Below, piece by piece: positions 54,113 through 64,000 of a DNA stretch of 64,000 nt. Source of the DNA: Tetrastigma voinierianum (Eukaryota; Streptophyta; Magnoliopsida; Vitales; Vitaceae); assembly GCA_016808115.1 (NCBI GenBank), contig JAEQBH010000191.1:124001-188000 (forward strand), read 5' to 3'. The position numbers and the translations under genes were made by a program. Below the pieces are notes generated by a model. That model was given only the letters and a program-made list of their open reading frames with translations, did not search any database and was not told the origin of the DNA. Numbering within the stretch: position 1 is the stretch's first letter; the number at the start of each line of letters is the position of its first letter.

Positions 54113-55650
54113 ATAAAAGTCATGACCCATTCGATTAAGATTTTTTAATACTTTAAAAATATCTATAAAAGTTAAAGTATATTCAATTACAGCTTTTATA
54201 GACTCTACAAAAATATACCGGTATTAAAAAAGTAATTGATTTTCATAGATATTAGACTTTTAATTACTTTCAATGATTTTTTAGTAGGAATATAAATATT
54301 CACCTTTCAAAATTCTTCTACGCTTTTCTGAAAGATTTGAAGAAACAATTTTATTTAGTGTTTCTAATTAGATTTTTTTAGAGTGTGGGTTTAACCCTAT
54401 ATCTATTCCTAAATAAAATCATACGATTTTTTTTTTTTTGGTTGAATTGTATTTTGATTAGATGATTTTAAAAACTAATTTTTTTAAAAAAAATAAAATA
54501 TGATTTGAGCTATTTGTAGTAGTTTGTATTTTATTCCTGAAATAAAATCATACAAATTGTTTTTTTCTTTTGAATCGTATTTTGATAAGATAATTTTAAG
54601 AACTAAAAAAATTTGATTGTTCTTAAAATCACATATGAATTGTTAATTTTTTTAATCGCCTCACATACATATGTGAATAAAAAATCAATTTTTTTCACAT
54701 CGTTAATGTCAATGGTAAATCACATCAAATTATTGTGCCTTTCTTCGATGGGTTTATTCAAATGCATCTTCTTGTCCTATTCAAAATAGAAATCAAAATC
54801 AAAATTATAATGACATACTCTCGCCCAAATGTATATAAATATACGGTTGTTTACGCTTTTCATTCACCTTCCATAAAGAAAGAATAGTTGAGAAAGAAGG
54901 CACACTTATGTCCTCTTTTTTATCATCACATCTTATCATACTTGACAAATTTTCTTCTTCTTGATTCATTATCAGGTTGTTTTTTTTATTGTTTTCTTCT
55001 TTTTGATTCATTATAAATATGTAGTAATAGATTTTTTTTGAGGTAAGAGTTTAACCCTACATCTATTAGTATTGTTGGAATTTGATTAATTTGATTTTTA
55101 AAATATTCTATGATTTTAAAATCATATATGTGTGATGAAATAAGATATGATTTTTTATTCAAATTATAGTTCTTGATTGTTCCTAAAATCACATATATAT
55201 TGGTTTTTTAATCGTTTCATATATGTATGAGAATAAAAAATCATATTTTTTTACATAAAATATATGAATGTTAATGTTAAATCACGTCAAATATACCTTC
55301 TTGCATTTCATAAATTGATAAATTTCAAGAATTAAGAAATTTTGAAATTTGATAAATTAGGAATTTTGATTATTTATATAAGGAAAAAATGAGGAATGTG
55401 TAATTCTTGGAAATTTAAAAAAAAAAAAACTCTTAGAAGTGATGGGTTGAATTAGAAAAATTGAGATGAAATAAATATAAAAATAAATAAATAAAAATTT
55501 ATTTTTAAGTGTCCTGGATGAAAATTTAAAACAAAAGAAGTTATGAAAATTTATTTATTCAAACCTATTTTTTATGTGTTATTTTATTTGCTTATGTCAT
55601 TGTATGTATTATGTAATAGTATTATAATATGAGATTCAAATCAAGGAAAT
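54113..55650. other. AT-rich DNA with internal duplications
   Basis: The right half of the repeat split by element A (54118-54300) is followed by A/T-rich sequence. Two diverged direct copies of about 120 bp lie at 54615-54730 and 55172-55290; both contain TTGATTGTTC, AAAATCACATAT and ATGTTAAATCAC-like blocks. The motif TTTAACCCTA(T/C)ATCTATT also occurs twice (about 54393 and 55051). No coding sequence is supported. Confidence 0.55.
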
Positions 55651-55659
55651 GACAAAAGT

Positions 55660-56575
55660 AAAGGAAGAATTGGAGAAAAATATAAAACATAGACTACTGA
55701 AGAAACCAATGAGTTGCTAAAACTCATGATTGATGCTACAAATCGAGGCTGACGTGATAACAATGCCTTTGTTAAGCAAAGTTATAGTTGAAAGAAAGAT
55801 ACTTCCAGCACTCAATAAAAAACTTGGGTGTTAAAGAATTTATTCACAATATTTAAGCTGTTTGAAATGGTTTAAACAAAGATACAATCCCTATTGTAAT
55901 CTTTTGCAATCTAGCTTTGGGTTTGGATGATACCATATAACAAAAAGAATTTACTACTCTGAATGAAGTTTGGAAGGATTATTTCAAGGTAATTCTTTTT
56001 TTTTTTTTTGTTTAAATTTATTTTCATAATATAAGGTATTGTATGTATGTTTCATATACTGAAATTTATTTATTTGTTATTCTTAACTAGTTTCATCCTA
56101 ACCATAAAAGTTATCGCATGGATACTTTCGAAGACTAAGAAGATTTAAGGATTGCAATTGGAAATGGAATTGCTATTGGGAAACATGTAATTGGATTAGG
56201 GGATGACATTGATGCAAGAATGTAGAGGTCATAGTAAAGATGAGTTGATTTATGATTCTAATACTGCAACATTCACACAAAGTAGTAACAAGATTTCTTA
56301 TATCAGTGTCCATCTTACAGACACTCCACTTCCCCACCACCTTCAAAAACTATGAATGTAGAGACCCCTTCAGCACCTAAAAGATGTAAGAGAAGTGACT
56401 TTGAAAGAGAATCTACATCCTCTGAGACTGGTAATAGTCAATTGGATAACATAAACAATCTCGTTCATTCTTTTAACAAGTTGACTCAATCAATTGATTT
56501 AATGGATGCTAAGGAACATAGTTGCAAGAATCTTATCAAGGAAGTACCAAATTTAGAGAACAAGTAATGCTTATA
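55660..56575 (+). pseudogene. Myb/SANT-like domain gene remnant (Harbinger-associated type)
   Basis: Exon 1 codons give TTEETNELLKLMIDATNRG, the start of the plant Myb/SANT-like DNA-binding domain (Pfam PF12776, family pattern WT.EM...LL.LM...). Then, in other frames, VERKILPALNKKLG and NEVWKDYFK follow. A GT-AG intron fits 55989-56090. Exon 2 continues FHPNHKSYRMDTFED, an in-frame stop, then EDLRIAIGNGIAIGKHVIGL and GDDIDARM. A last open part (56352-56567) holds MNVETPSAPKRCKRSDFERE and a helical, Asn/Ser-rich tail. At least two Trp codons have become stops. Such proteins are related to partners of Harbinger transposases. It could be a captured or host-derived copy. Confidence 0.7.
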
Positions 56576-56994
56576 AAAGTACTTTAAGTTATTTACTACT
56601 TCACAAACGTAAGAAGGCCGAAGTTCACGTAAATGAGCGCCCTGCTGAACCTCATGAATGGATAACTTATGAATTTGGGAAATAAATTATGGGATTATCA
56701 AACCTAGTATTTTTTTTTAGGTTTTTATTTTTGAAGAACTAGTAGTGCAGTTTATCATGCTTATAAAATGAAGTCACCTTTACGAGACATTTGGATTATA
56801 TTAATTTTCTTTGGCTTATATTTTTGTGGAATGAAGAATGAACTATTATGGTGTTTGAGTGTGTTTATTTTTTTAATAATCTTTATGAATGAAGAATGAA
56901 TCTTTATAAGTAATTTTCTATAGTTTTATAGGAATTAATACATGTACACTTTATTTTTTTTCTTAGGTGGTTTCATTTTTATAACTGACATTAT
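56576..56994. other. Spacer, nothing recognised
   Basis: A/T-rich DNA between the Myb/SANT-like remnant and the LTR of element F. No supported feature. Confidence 0.5.
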
Positions 56995-57933
56995 TGATGC
57001 AGCAACTTCTACAACATACATTGGGAATTCGATCTTCATTCGAGCTTCTAAATCCATGTATTTTGAGTCTTGTTATTATTTTGATTTGGAGTTGTTTTAT
57101 TTTAGAAAGATTTGTTCTCCAAGTCAAAGTAGTAGTTGCTTTATTTAATCTAGAAAGTTTGTTTTCCTAGTCAAAGTAGAAGTTGCTATTTCTTTTTAGG
57201 AGTTGCTTTATTTAAATTAGAAAGTCTTGTTTTCCAAGTCAAAGTAAGAGTTTCTTTATTTGATTTAGAAAGTATGACGTCTATATATACCCTTTTAATG
57301 TAGTCTTTGATTATTAGTTCAAGTTTAATAATATTTTCATATTTCTCTTTTAAGAGTTCTCTCTTGTTCTCTCTTGTTCTCTTATCTCTTAGGTGGATTC
57401 CCTTGAATGATGAGTTCGTGTCTTCTTATCCCTAGGTGGATTCCTTGGGTGGCGAAGTATATCTCTTATTTTCTTATCTCTTGGGTGGATTCCCTTGAGT
57501 GGGGAGTTCGTGGCTTCCTATCCCTAGGTGGATTCCTTGGGTGATGAAGTAAGTATCTATCCTCCCACAACCCCAACTCATCACATCATCTTCTTTTAAC
57601 TTTCCAAATCCAATTCTCCAACCACACCCCAAAACTTTCTAATTCTGGTTCCATACTTCTAAAAGCTCATATACTTTGTTTAACCTAGCCTACCATAGAG
57701 AAACCTGAAAATCGCAAACTAGCTCAAAACAAGGTTGTTTTGCATCAAATCAAACTTGAACCTTTCCAACCTTAATTCAATCATAAATAAACCTAAAATA
57801 AGCCCTATAACTTTTGGAACTAGACCTATCCCTTACCTTTTAAAGTTACATCCTATACCCTTAAACTACCACAAACCCATCCCTAACTCACCCAAATCGT
57901 TAGATCATCCATCACGGTCCCGTCCTTGCATCA
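56995..57933 (+). repeat. 5' LTR of element F (family B)
   Basis: Starts TGATGCAGCAACTTCTACAA, ends CGTCCTTGCATCA, 939 bp. Aligns with the LTRs of B through ACATTGGGAATTC, AGAAAGTATGA, TAGGTGGATTCC and ATCATCCATCACGGTCCC. It contains an internal duplication of the AGAAAGTTTG...AGTAGTTGCT block (57100-57270) and a second copy of the TGGATTCCTTGGGTG segment (57430-57550). It is followed by a PBS and gag. Confidence 0.85.
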
Positions 57934-57936
57934 AAG

Positions 57937-57950
57937 TGGTATCAAAACTC
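57937..57950 (+). other. Primer binding site of element F
   Basis: TGGTATCAAAACTC three bases after the LTR. It corresponds to TGGTATCAGAGCTC in element B, with two G to A changes. Confidence 0.8.
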
Positions 57951-58621
57951 ATTGTATGATAGATGATCATAAGCTAAAAGGCATTCTTGGTGTTAGAGAC
58001 AAGAGTTTTTCTCATGGTTTGAGTCGTTCACTAGCCATAGAGGAAAAACGTATTGTTGATCTTGAGATTCTTACTCAACATATATAACAACATTTGAGGC
58101 TTTATGAAGATCATATGTCTACGGAGAACTTGATGAAAGGTCTTGGCAAGTACAAGATCAAGGAGGAAAAAAATGAATATTATGAAGAGTCTTTGCAACC
58201 TAGTCAACTTCAAGGCTTCTTGGGGCACAAGAAAGCTAAAGGTATGTATGCACGAGACTATGATTATCATGGGAGGTATAATGGCTACTATCAAATGATG
58301 ATTACTATGAGAGGCGTGGTAACTATGATGATGGGTTATGATTAAATAAAAACTTAGCATTCCAAAATTTGATGGAAGAATGGATGTTGATGAATTTTTG
58401 GATTGGCTTAATATGGTGGAGCATTTCTTTGGGTATTATGACCCTGAGCACAAAAGGGTGAAGTTGGTGGCTATCATGATGAGCAAGAATCCTTTTTTTT
58501 TTGGTGGGAAAACTTGAAGAGGCAGCGTGAAAAAGATGGTAAAAAGAAGATTCAAACTTGGGAAAAGATGAAGAAAAAACTAAAAAGGAAGTACCTTCTC
58601 TTTAACTATTGCCAAGACATC
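57951..58621 (+). pseudogene. Gag of element F, cut by LTR G
   Basis: An N-terminal frame at 58094-58345 (MRLYEDHMSTENLMKGLGKY, then a Tyr/Asp/His-rich stretch) is followed in other frames by IPKFDGRMDVDEFLDWLNMV, EHKRVKLVAIMMSKNP, FFWWENLKRQREKDGKKKIQ, and TWEKMKKKLKRKYLLFNYCQ. It closely resembles gag of B (35267-35494). The gene stops at 58621 where an LTR of family G begins; the rest of F is not in the window. Confidence 0.8.
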
Positions 58622-60600
58622 TGTAACGCCCCAAAAATACCCTAGAATTTTTATAATAATTCTATTATATATTCCAGGTATAAATATAACAAAACTTGGG
58701 TTTTTCCGGGAATTTGTTAAATGTCATATGATTGTATGACTAAATGTCAATTGCAAATGACATATGATTGAATGTGATATACTAAGTGATTAAGTGATTG
58801 AACCCGGAAATAACCCAAGTGTAAAAGGTAAAATGGAATTGTAAATGAGGACCTAAGGGTCAAATGATATGCTTAAATGCTAATGTGAACTAAATGATAA
58901 GTGAATGTGAAAATAAGGAGACTAGTAAGCTTTAAGTGAGAAAAATGGAAAATGGGATTAATGAGCAAGCCAAACAAGGCTTAATGAAGGAAATGGGAAT
59001 TTAGACCAAATGTGGTCTAAGAATGGCTCATTTTGGGCAAAATCGTTTTTGGAGGCAAGAGAGACAAAGAAGAGTTAGGGTTGAGGAGAAATCAAGGTTT
59101 TGGTGGGAGATCATCCTTATTTCTGGTTTCCCAGTGATCAAGGAGGAAGAAGGAAGCTAGGGCAAAGAGTTTCAAAGGGATCTAAGGTATGAACTCAACT
59201 CCCAGAAAGTTGTATTTGATGTTCGGTTAGGAAAACCCTAATCCATCAATGGGTTTTTTCTCATGGTTGGTTTAGGATGACATAGGATGTTATCGGGAGT
59301 GATTCCCTTGTTTTGTTTCTTTGGGGAGTCAGTATTCTGAGAAAATCGTAAAAAGTGCAAAAACCTGGAAAATTCCGCATTATTTGGGCTCACACGCAAC
59401 AGAGGGAACCCCATTCGCCACGGCGAGACTCCACATCTGCTAGCGTGACATCCTCGCGCACCATTCAGGGGGCCGAGGTGCCAAAATGGCACTCCCTGCA
59501 CACCATGGTAGACATCAAGGCTCGCCAGAGCAACCGCTCACAACGAGCAATTTTTTTTTATTTTTTTTTGTTTTCGAGCACCTCGTATTCGTACACCGAT
59601 AGTTTAAGGACCCTAATAAATGCTTAAGTGTGAGTAGTGCTAGTTTACTAAATGTGATGTGTGATTTGGTTGGGAGGCCGCTGAGGATCACCTAACTGTA
59701 GACCGAGATTTGAAGGCAAGGCAAAAAGAAAGAGATAGGATTAGTTTGTTCAATCTTCTCCTATTCGCTTCAAGATTTGAAATGTTTATTCTAAATGCAT
59801 ATGAAAAGTATATTGATTTAAGTTTAATGATTTGAGGTAATTGATTGTGAAATGTTTGCATATGGTAATCGTATTTAGTATTGAAAATTAACCTGTTTAT
59901 ACAAATGTACATATTGTACCGTATTTTCTATAAAGGATTTTGAATGCTCCTTAATAGAATGTTAACGTTTATTTCACATTAAGGATAGATTGATATATCA
60001 ATATGGTCAAATTAGTAGTATTGTAACAAACGATGATTCATTAATTCGATAAGAGCTCTAGGGACAAGATCTGTGAGTGTTCACGAATTGATTTTTTCCC
60101 ATAACCGCCAGCAGCCTAGCGACCGAATCGTGTTATAAAACAGTCGTTTTTATGCCGCCTACAGCCCAACGGATCATGCATTGGCCTTCGATATCCTATA
60201 TACCGAAAACATAGGTTAAATTCGTTAAGGGCAGAACTGAATTGATTTTGAGATTGTTGACATATTGGTATTGAAAAGCATGTTTGCAAATTGAAATGAA
60301 AAGAGAATGATGAAATGCATGATTTGGTTATAAATGATTTATTGCATATGAAAGTGTATATTTTGAATGATAAATGAACCATAAATGATTGTATATGAAA
60401 TAAGTATATGTATTGTATTGACATTGATCGTCCAAAAAGATTTGAAAATTTTGTTTAGTAAAATTTCATGATTTGACTTAAATTGAAATAGAAGAATGGA
60501 ATTGTATAGAATCACTAAACATGAAAATGTTTCGCGTGTAGTGTTGCCTATGCGCAAGTACCGATTGAATAGGAACGAAAGGCATGATCGAGGAGTGTCG
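58622..60600 (+). repeat. LTR of family G, interrupted by element H
   Basis: Starts TGTAACGCCCCAAAAATACC directly inside F gag. It is homologous, in inverted orientation, to the LTR at 60601-63588; both contain ATAGGTTAAATTCGTTAAGG and ACTGAATTGATT. Homology runs up to GAGGAGTGTCG at 60600, where the matching LTR continues for about 300 bp more. G is therefore truncated, most simply because H inserted there. A GC-rich island (59400-59540) has short palindromes, e.g. TCGCCACGGCGA (59415-59426) and GTGCCAAAATGGCAC (59478-59492). Confidence 0.8.
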
Positions 60601-61242
60601 TGTGGCGCCCCCTTTCCCGACCCAACCCGTTTGAGCGGATCCGAACCGAGTCCGGGATGCCACTAAAATCACTCAATCACTCAAAATCATATCTTTGAAG
60701 AAGCGATTACAAAATTGGGCAAGCCCATAAACATTTAACAAAATACATTTAACTTTAACAAAATACATTTACAATGAAGGCATTCAAGTTTTTCAAAATG
60801 ATTTACAAAAAATAGATGTCTTAGAGTTCAAATTGTTTTAGCAAAATATCAATATCCAAAAGAAAACATGAATGAATGCACATGTCGGAGCATAATCAAA
60901 TTTTCTTCTTTATGACTCCGACGCTCCTCGACCTTGGGTCCGCTGATCACTATCTATCACTTGCATCATGTATTGGTAAACAATATGCTAAGCATTTTCA
61001 TGCTTAAGTGGTTCTATACAACCATTCTCGCCCGCTTTAAATCCAATCATGCAATTTAACAATTCAAAACTTTTAAATCTTTATGGATGATCAATGCAAA
61101 TACATTACATATACTTGTTTTATATACAATCCGTTATGGTTCATTGATCATCCCAAAAATACACTTTCATATTCAATATTTCACAATCTCAAATCAATTC
61201 AATTATGCTCACAAATTCAGTTCAGTTCTACAAATTAATTCA

Positions 61243-61305
61243 GTTGTGCCAATCAATTCGGTTATGCCAATCAATTCAGTTATGCCAATCAATTCAGTTA
61301 TGCCC
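61243..61305. repeat. 18-bp tandem repeat in LTR H
   Basis: Units GTTATGCCAATCAATTCA start at 61243, 61261, 61279 and 61297 (last one partial). LTR G has only one diverged copy of this segment near 60225-60245, so the array expanded in H. It creates a spurious plus-strand open frame with repeated PINSVM. Confidence 0.9.
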
Positions 61306-61938
61306 TTAACGAATTTAACCTATGTCTTCAATATACAGGATATCAGAGTCACCGACACGTCTACTGGTCACAGTTTCCAGACAAATGGTTTTATAACACG
61401 CACACTTCATTGGTCAATGCCACTGGTTATAAACAATCAAATAGTGAACACTACCGACACGTAAAGCCGCTGGGTCATTGGATTGAGTGACACATCAATA
61501 CAATAGTGTTCGCAGATTACTATTCGACCCCCTATCGTATACCAATCATCCATTACGAACTAAACGACACATTCTATTATATGCCTAAATCCTTTATAGC
61601 AAAATATAGTACAATATGTACGCTTGTATAAACAATTTGTTTTCACCAATCATGCAATCTTTATATGCAACCATTTCACAATCACTTTTCAAATCAATTA
61701 AATCAATTCAATATGCTTTAGGAATAAACATGCAAAACTTGAACTGAGGAATAGGAGCCTAGAGAACAACTCAAAATTTGCACTTTGATTCCAATCCTGA
61801 ATCTCATTCTCAGTTTGGCTTTTCCTCCGTCAGTCCTTTATTCCAAAACCATTAAAGAATAATATTATTCGTGAAGTATTTGGGTAGTTTTGTTAGATTG
61901 ATTTTCTGAAATTTAATATGAGCTCCAATTTCAACAAG

Positions 61939-61939
<1 letters not shown>

Positions 61940-61978
<39 letters not shown>
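61940..61978. repeat. TA microsatellite in LTR H
   Basis: About 19 uninterrupted TA units. Placed just before the first 195-bp repeat unit. Confidence 0.95.
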
Positions 61979-61979
<1 letters not shown>

Positions 61980-62490
61980 ATTCCTGACTCAATGGGCTTT
62001 CCTATAGAGTCCAAGAACACCAAACGGAGTTCCTGACGTAAGAAGTATACCTTTCAAAGTTGAGGTCATATCGTGAGTCACACCCACCAGCCGACCGACC
62101 GAGCTGACTCGACTGGGTAAACTCGGTATGACACCTCGGTCTAACATATTCTATCCTCCTCAGGCATATGGATGAATTATTGACTCAATGAGATTTCCAT
62201 AGAGTCCAAGAATACCCGAATCGGAGTCTGACAAAGGAGCGGCGACCTTCAAGTTGGAGGTCATAATGTAGTCACACCCAAATGAAATGGGATCGACCAG
62301 CTGACCGACCTCGTAACCTGGTCCGATAATTCGGTCTGACACATTCTATCCCTCCTCAAGCATATGATGAATTCTGACTCAACGATCTTCCATAGAGTCC
62401 AAGAACACCCAACGTATTCCTGACAAAGGAGCGCGACTTTCTCCGAAGTTGAGGTCATAATGCAGTCAACTCGCACGAGCCGACCCGAAT
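61979..62490. repeat. 195-bp tandem repeat in LTR H
   Basis: About 2.6 diverged copies. The landmark TGACTCAA is at 61985, 62181 and 62375, followed each time by TCC(T)ATAGAGTCCAAGAA, GAGGTCATA and AGTCACACCC/AGTCAACTCG. Units 1 and 2 end in CCGACCGACC and CGGTCTRACAYATTCTATC. No such copies are present in LTR G. Confidence 0.9.
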
Positions 62491-62519
62491 CGATCACCGC
62501 CGCACGCAGGCCTACCGAC

Positions 62520-62720
62520 CGGGCAGGATGAGGTCCGCCGACCTCCATGCCAGGATGAGGTCTGCTGACCTTCGCTGTACGAGGTCTCGCTCGACCTCTC
62601 GCAAAGCAAAGTTTATCGACCGCGCATGAGGTTCGTTGACCTCGCTGCATGAGGTCCCGGGCCGACCCTCGCCGCATGAGGTCCGTCGACCTTACAGGAT
62701 GAAAAGCCACGACACTCTCT
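62520..62720. repeat. 24-bp GC-rich minisatellite in LTR H
   Basis: GAGGTC or GAGGTT occurs at 62530, 62557, 62581, 62628, 62651 and 62678, spaced 23-27 bp (one double gap). Each is followed by a GACC, giving small palindromes of the form GAGGTCNNNNNGACCTC. It is much more GC-rich than its surroundings. A long minus-strand open frame here only translates the repeat. Confidence 0.9.
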
Positions 62721-63588
62721 CACAGTGAGGTCTCTGCTTGACCGCTGCATGGCCTTAGTAAAAGGATCATAACTTTGTCTACAGAGGTCCAAATTGGGAA
62801 ATTCAAAAGCCTAACATTAATTTCATTGATGTGGCTACAATTGACTAGAAGGACTCACTACCAAATTCCCTTCACTTAGTACCCAAAAATCAGCTCTAAG
62901 GTCCGGATAGCTGCGCACCACTACAATGTGGCAGCTTCCCATGGTTTAAAATGCAACCAAACACTCCCCTAAGGCAAGATAACCACCCAACAACCCTTAG
63001 GGTAGAAAATGACCCAAGTAGGAGAAGACCTACTCTGATTTTTGTCAAACTCCCCGATTCCGGTCTCTACTGTGAGCCTTTGTCACGATGGACTTTCCTC
63101 GCTTCACCTGTAAACCCAGGAGTTCGACAAGCCGGAAAATCTAGAGAGAGAAGGTAGAGCCTCTAACTCTCCCTTCTCTTTTTCCTTTTCTATGGATAAC
63201 TCTTAATCGTACTTTGCAATATAGCTTCCTCCCTCTTCCTACATGCCACATGTCTTTTCCTTGATTTTTTCTTCTCTTTCTTTTACATTTAGGTCCTCTC
63301 CATTTCTCTATTATTCCTTCACTTAAGCTCTCTATTATTTTCCCCCTTACTCATTTATTTCTCCTAATATCACTTTGGACATATAAACTACTTTATAATT
63401 GACCCTTAGGGTCCCCATTTACAATTTCCATATTTTCTTCTTTTCTCTTACTTGCTTACTTCGGATTCAATAATCATTTTTAATCAATATTCATCTAACA
63501 ATTTCAGAAAATGCCTGTCATCTCACTATACCCTAATATATAATAATTGTTATTATAAAAATTTAGGGTATTTTTTTGGGCAAGTACA

Positions 63589-63706
63589 ACTCTCCCCACT
63601 TAATAAAATTCGTCCTCGAAATTACCTTAGTCAAACAAAGCCAAGTGATACTGCCGTCACATTGTTTCCTCACTTTCTCAAGTGGCTTCTTCGCCTTAGG
63701 TTTCTC
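63589..63706 (-). pseudogene. Chromodomain end and polypurine tract of element H
   Basis: On the minus strand, codons for EEAT-stop-ESEETM (about 63690-63660) match the chromodomain motif EEATWESEETM with Trp changed to a stop. They are followed by the untranslated TCGAGGACGAATTTTATTAA and the polypurine tract AGTGGGGAGAGT next to the LTR. This layout is standard for Tekay/Del elements. Confidence 0.7.
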
Positions 63707-64000
63707 TCAGCACTTTACTGGCTGAATCTTCTTGTTCCGTAATTCTTTCACTTCACTAGCCAAAATCTCTACTGGCTCTTCTTCATACGTCAAATATGGT
63801 CTTAGCTCAATTGTCTTCGAAGAGACTACATGTGACGGGTCTGATCGGTACCTCCATAGCATGGACACATGAAATACATTATGGATCTTTTCCAAGTCCG
63901 GAGGTAATGCTAATCTATATGCCACTGGACCCACTTTTTCGATTACTTCATAAGTCCCAATAAATCTAGGGCTCAACTTGCCCTTTTTCCTAAATCTCAT
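63707..64000 (-). CDS. Integrase C-terminal domain of element H (runs off window)
   Basis: About 97 residues open on the minus strand: MRFRKKGKLSPRFIGTYEVI, EKVGPVAYRLALPPDLEKIH, NVFHVSMLWRYRSDPSHVVS, ELRPYLTYEEEPVEILASEV, KELRNKKIQPVK. This is the C-terminal, DNA-contacting domain of Tekay/Del integrase, leading into the chromodomain. The upstream part lies beyond 64000. After IQPVK a one-base deletion shifts the frame before the chromodomain. It resembles the matching part of element C (44340-44590). Confidence 0.85.
   Translation of the reverse strand: MRFRKKGKLSPRFIGTYEVIEKVGPVAYRLALPPDLEKIHNVFHVSMLWRYRSDPSHVVSSKTIELRPYLTYEEEPVEILASEVKELRNKKIQPVKC

Larger units (their letters stand above)
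60601..63588 (-). repeat. 3' LTR of element H, same family as G, inverted
   Basis: On the minus strand it starts TGTACTTGCCCAAAAAAATA (from 63588) and ends GGGGGCGCCACA (60601), a TG...CA form of 2988 bp. It follows the pol end of H and a polypurine tract, so it is the 3' LTR. Compared with G it is about 0.7 kb longer over the shared part, mostly by internal repeats: an 18-bp unit, a TA run, a 195-bp unit and a 24-bp unit (separate entries). Confidence 0.8.

Noticed and set aside
54805..55192. Minus-strand Asn/Lys-rich frames
   Set aside because: AT-rich repeated DNA; frames are short, and the similar repeat copy at 54615-54730 does not preserve them.
61087..61464. Plus-strand open frame of 125 codons
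   Set aside because: It lies inside LTR H and its repeated PINSVM comes from the 18-bp tandem repeat.
62261..62710. Minus-strand open frame of 149 codons, Arg-rich
   Set aside because: It translates the GC-rich 24-bp minisatellite and part of the 195-bp repeat; it has no family signature.

Overview
This window looks like nuclear DNA of a flowering plant, probably a eudicot. It is AT-rich and consists almost entirely of decayed Ty3/gypsy LTR retrotransposons nested inside one another, plus a few DNA-transposon fragments. I see no intact host gene, rRNA, tRNA or CRISPR array. The lineages are all plant-specific: Tat/Ogre-like with a second RNase H and an antisense ORF, Athila with an env-like ORF, chromoviruses of Tekay/Del type, and chromoviruses of CRM/Reina type. 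The species cannot be named from the sequence. Nearly every reading frame is broken, so most coding entries are given as pseudogenes.

Left block (about 1.7-26 kb): a Tat/Ogre-like element, called E here, on the minus strand. From its 5' end (right) to its 3' end (left) it has a 5' LTR from 25594, a PBS, an N-terminal gag piece, gag, RT, RNase H, a second RNase H and integrase. Beyond these come a 37-bp tandem repeat array and a plus-strand (antisense) ORF with a gypsy-type transposon domain, a TATA box and a splice acceptor. E is interrupted by a solo LTR of family B (13008-13914), by a complete but degenerate Athila element called D (14025-25271, minus strand), and by an LTR-like segment at about 7.65-9.76 kb that carries a palindrome array. 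An unassigned LTR-like segment with hairpins occupies the left edge.

Middle spacer (26-30.2 kb): AT-rich DNA with a hAT-like remnant that contains a Harbinger-type MITE, and a 314-bp MITE with long terminal inverted repeats and a 9-bp target duplication.

Nested block (30167-54112): element A (Tekay-like, plus strand, perfect ATAAA duplication) has element B (CRM/Reina-like, plus strand) inserted in its gag. B has element C (Tekay-like, plus strand) inserted in its integrase. This three-level nest accounts for 24 kb.

Right block (54.1-64 kb): AT-rich repeats, a broken Myb/SANT-like gene of the kind associated with Harbinger transposons, then element F (same family as B). F is cut in its gag by an LTR of family G. 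G is in turn cut by element H, the same LTR family in inverted orientation, whose integrase C-terminus runs off the right edge. The H LTR has grown by several kinds of internal tandem repeat.

The most unusual patterns are clusters of CGC-centred palindromes just upstream of TATA boxes in three unrelated LTRs, the antisense transcription unit of E with its tandem repeats, and bursts of small indels between paired LTRs that may reflect sequencing or assembly error. No new defence or biosynthetic system is visible.
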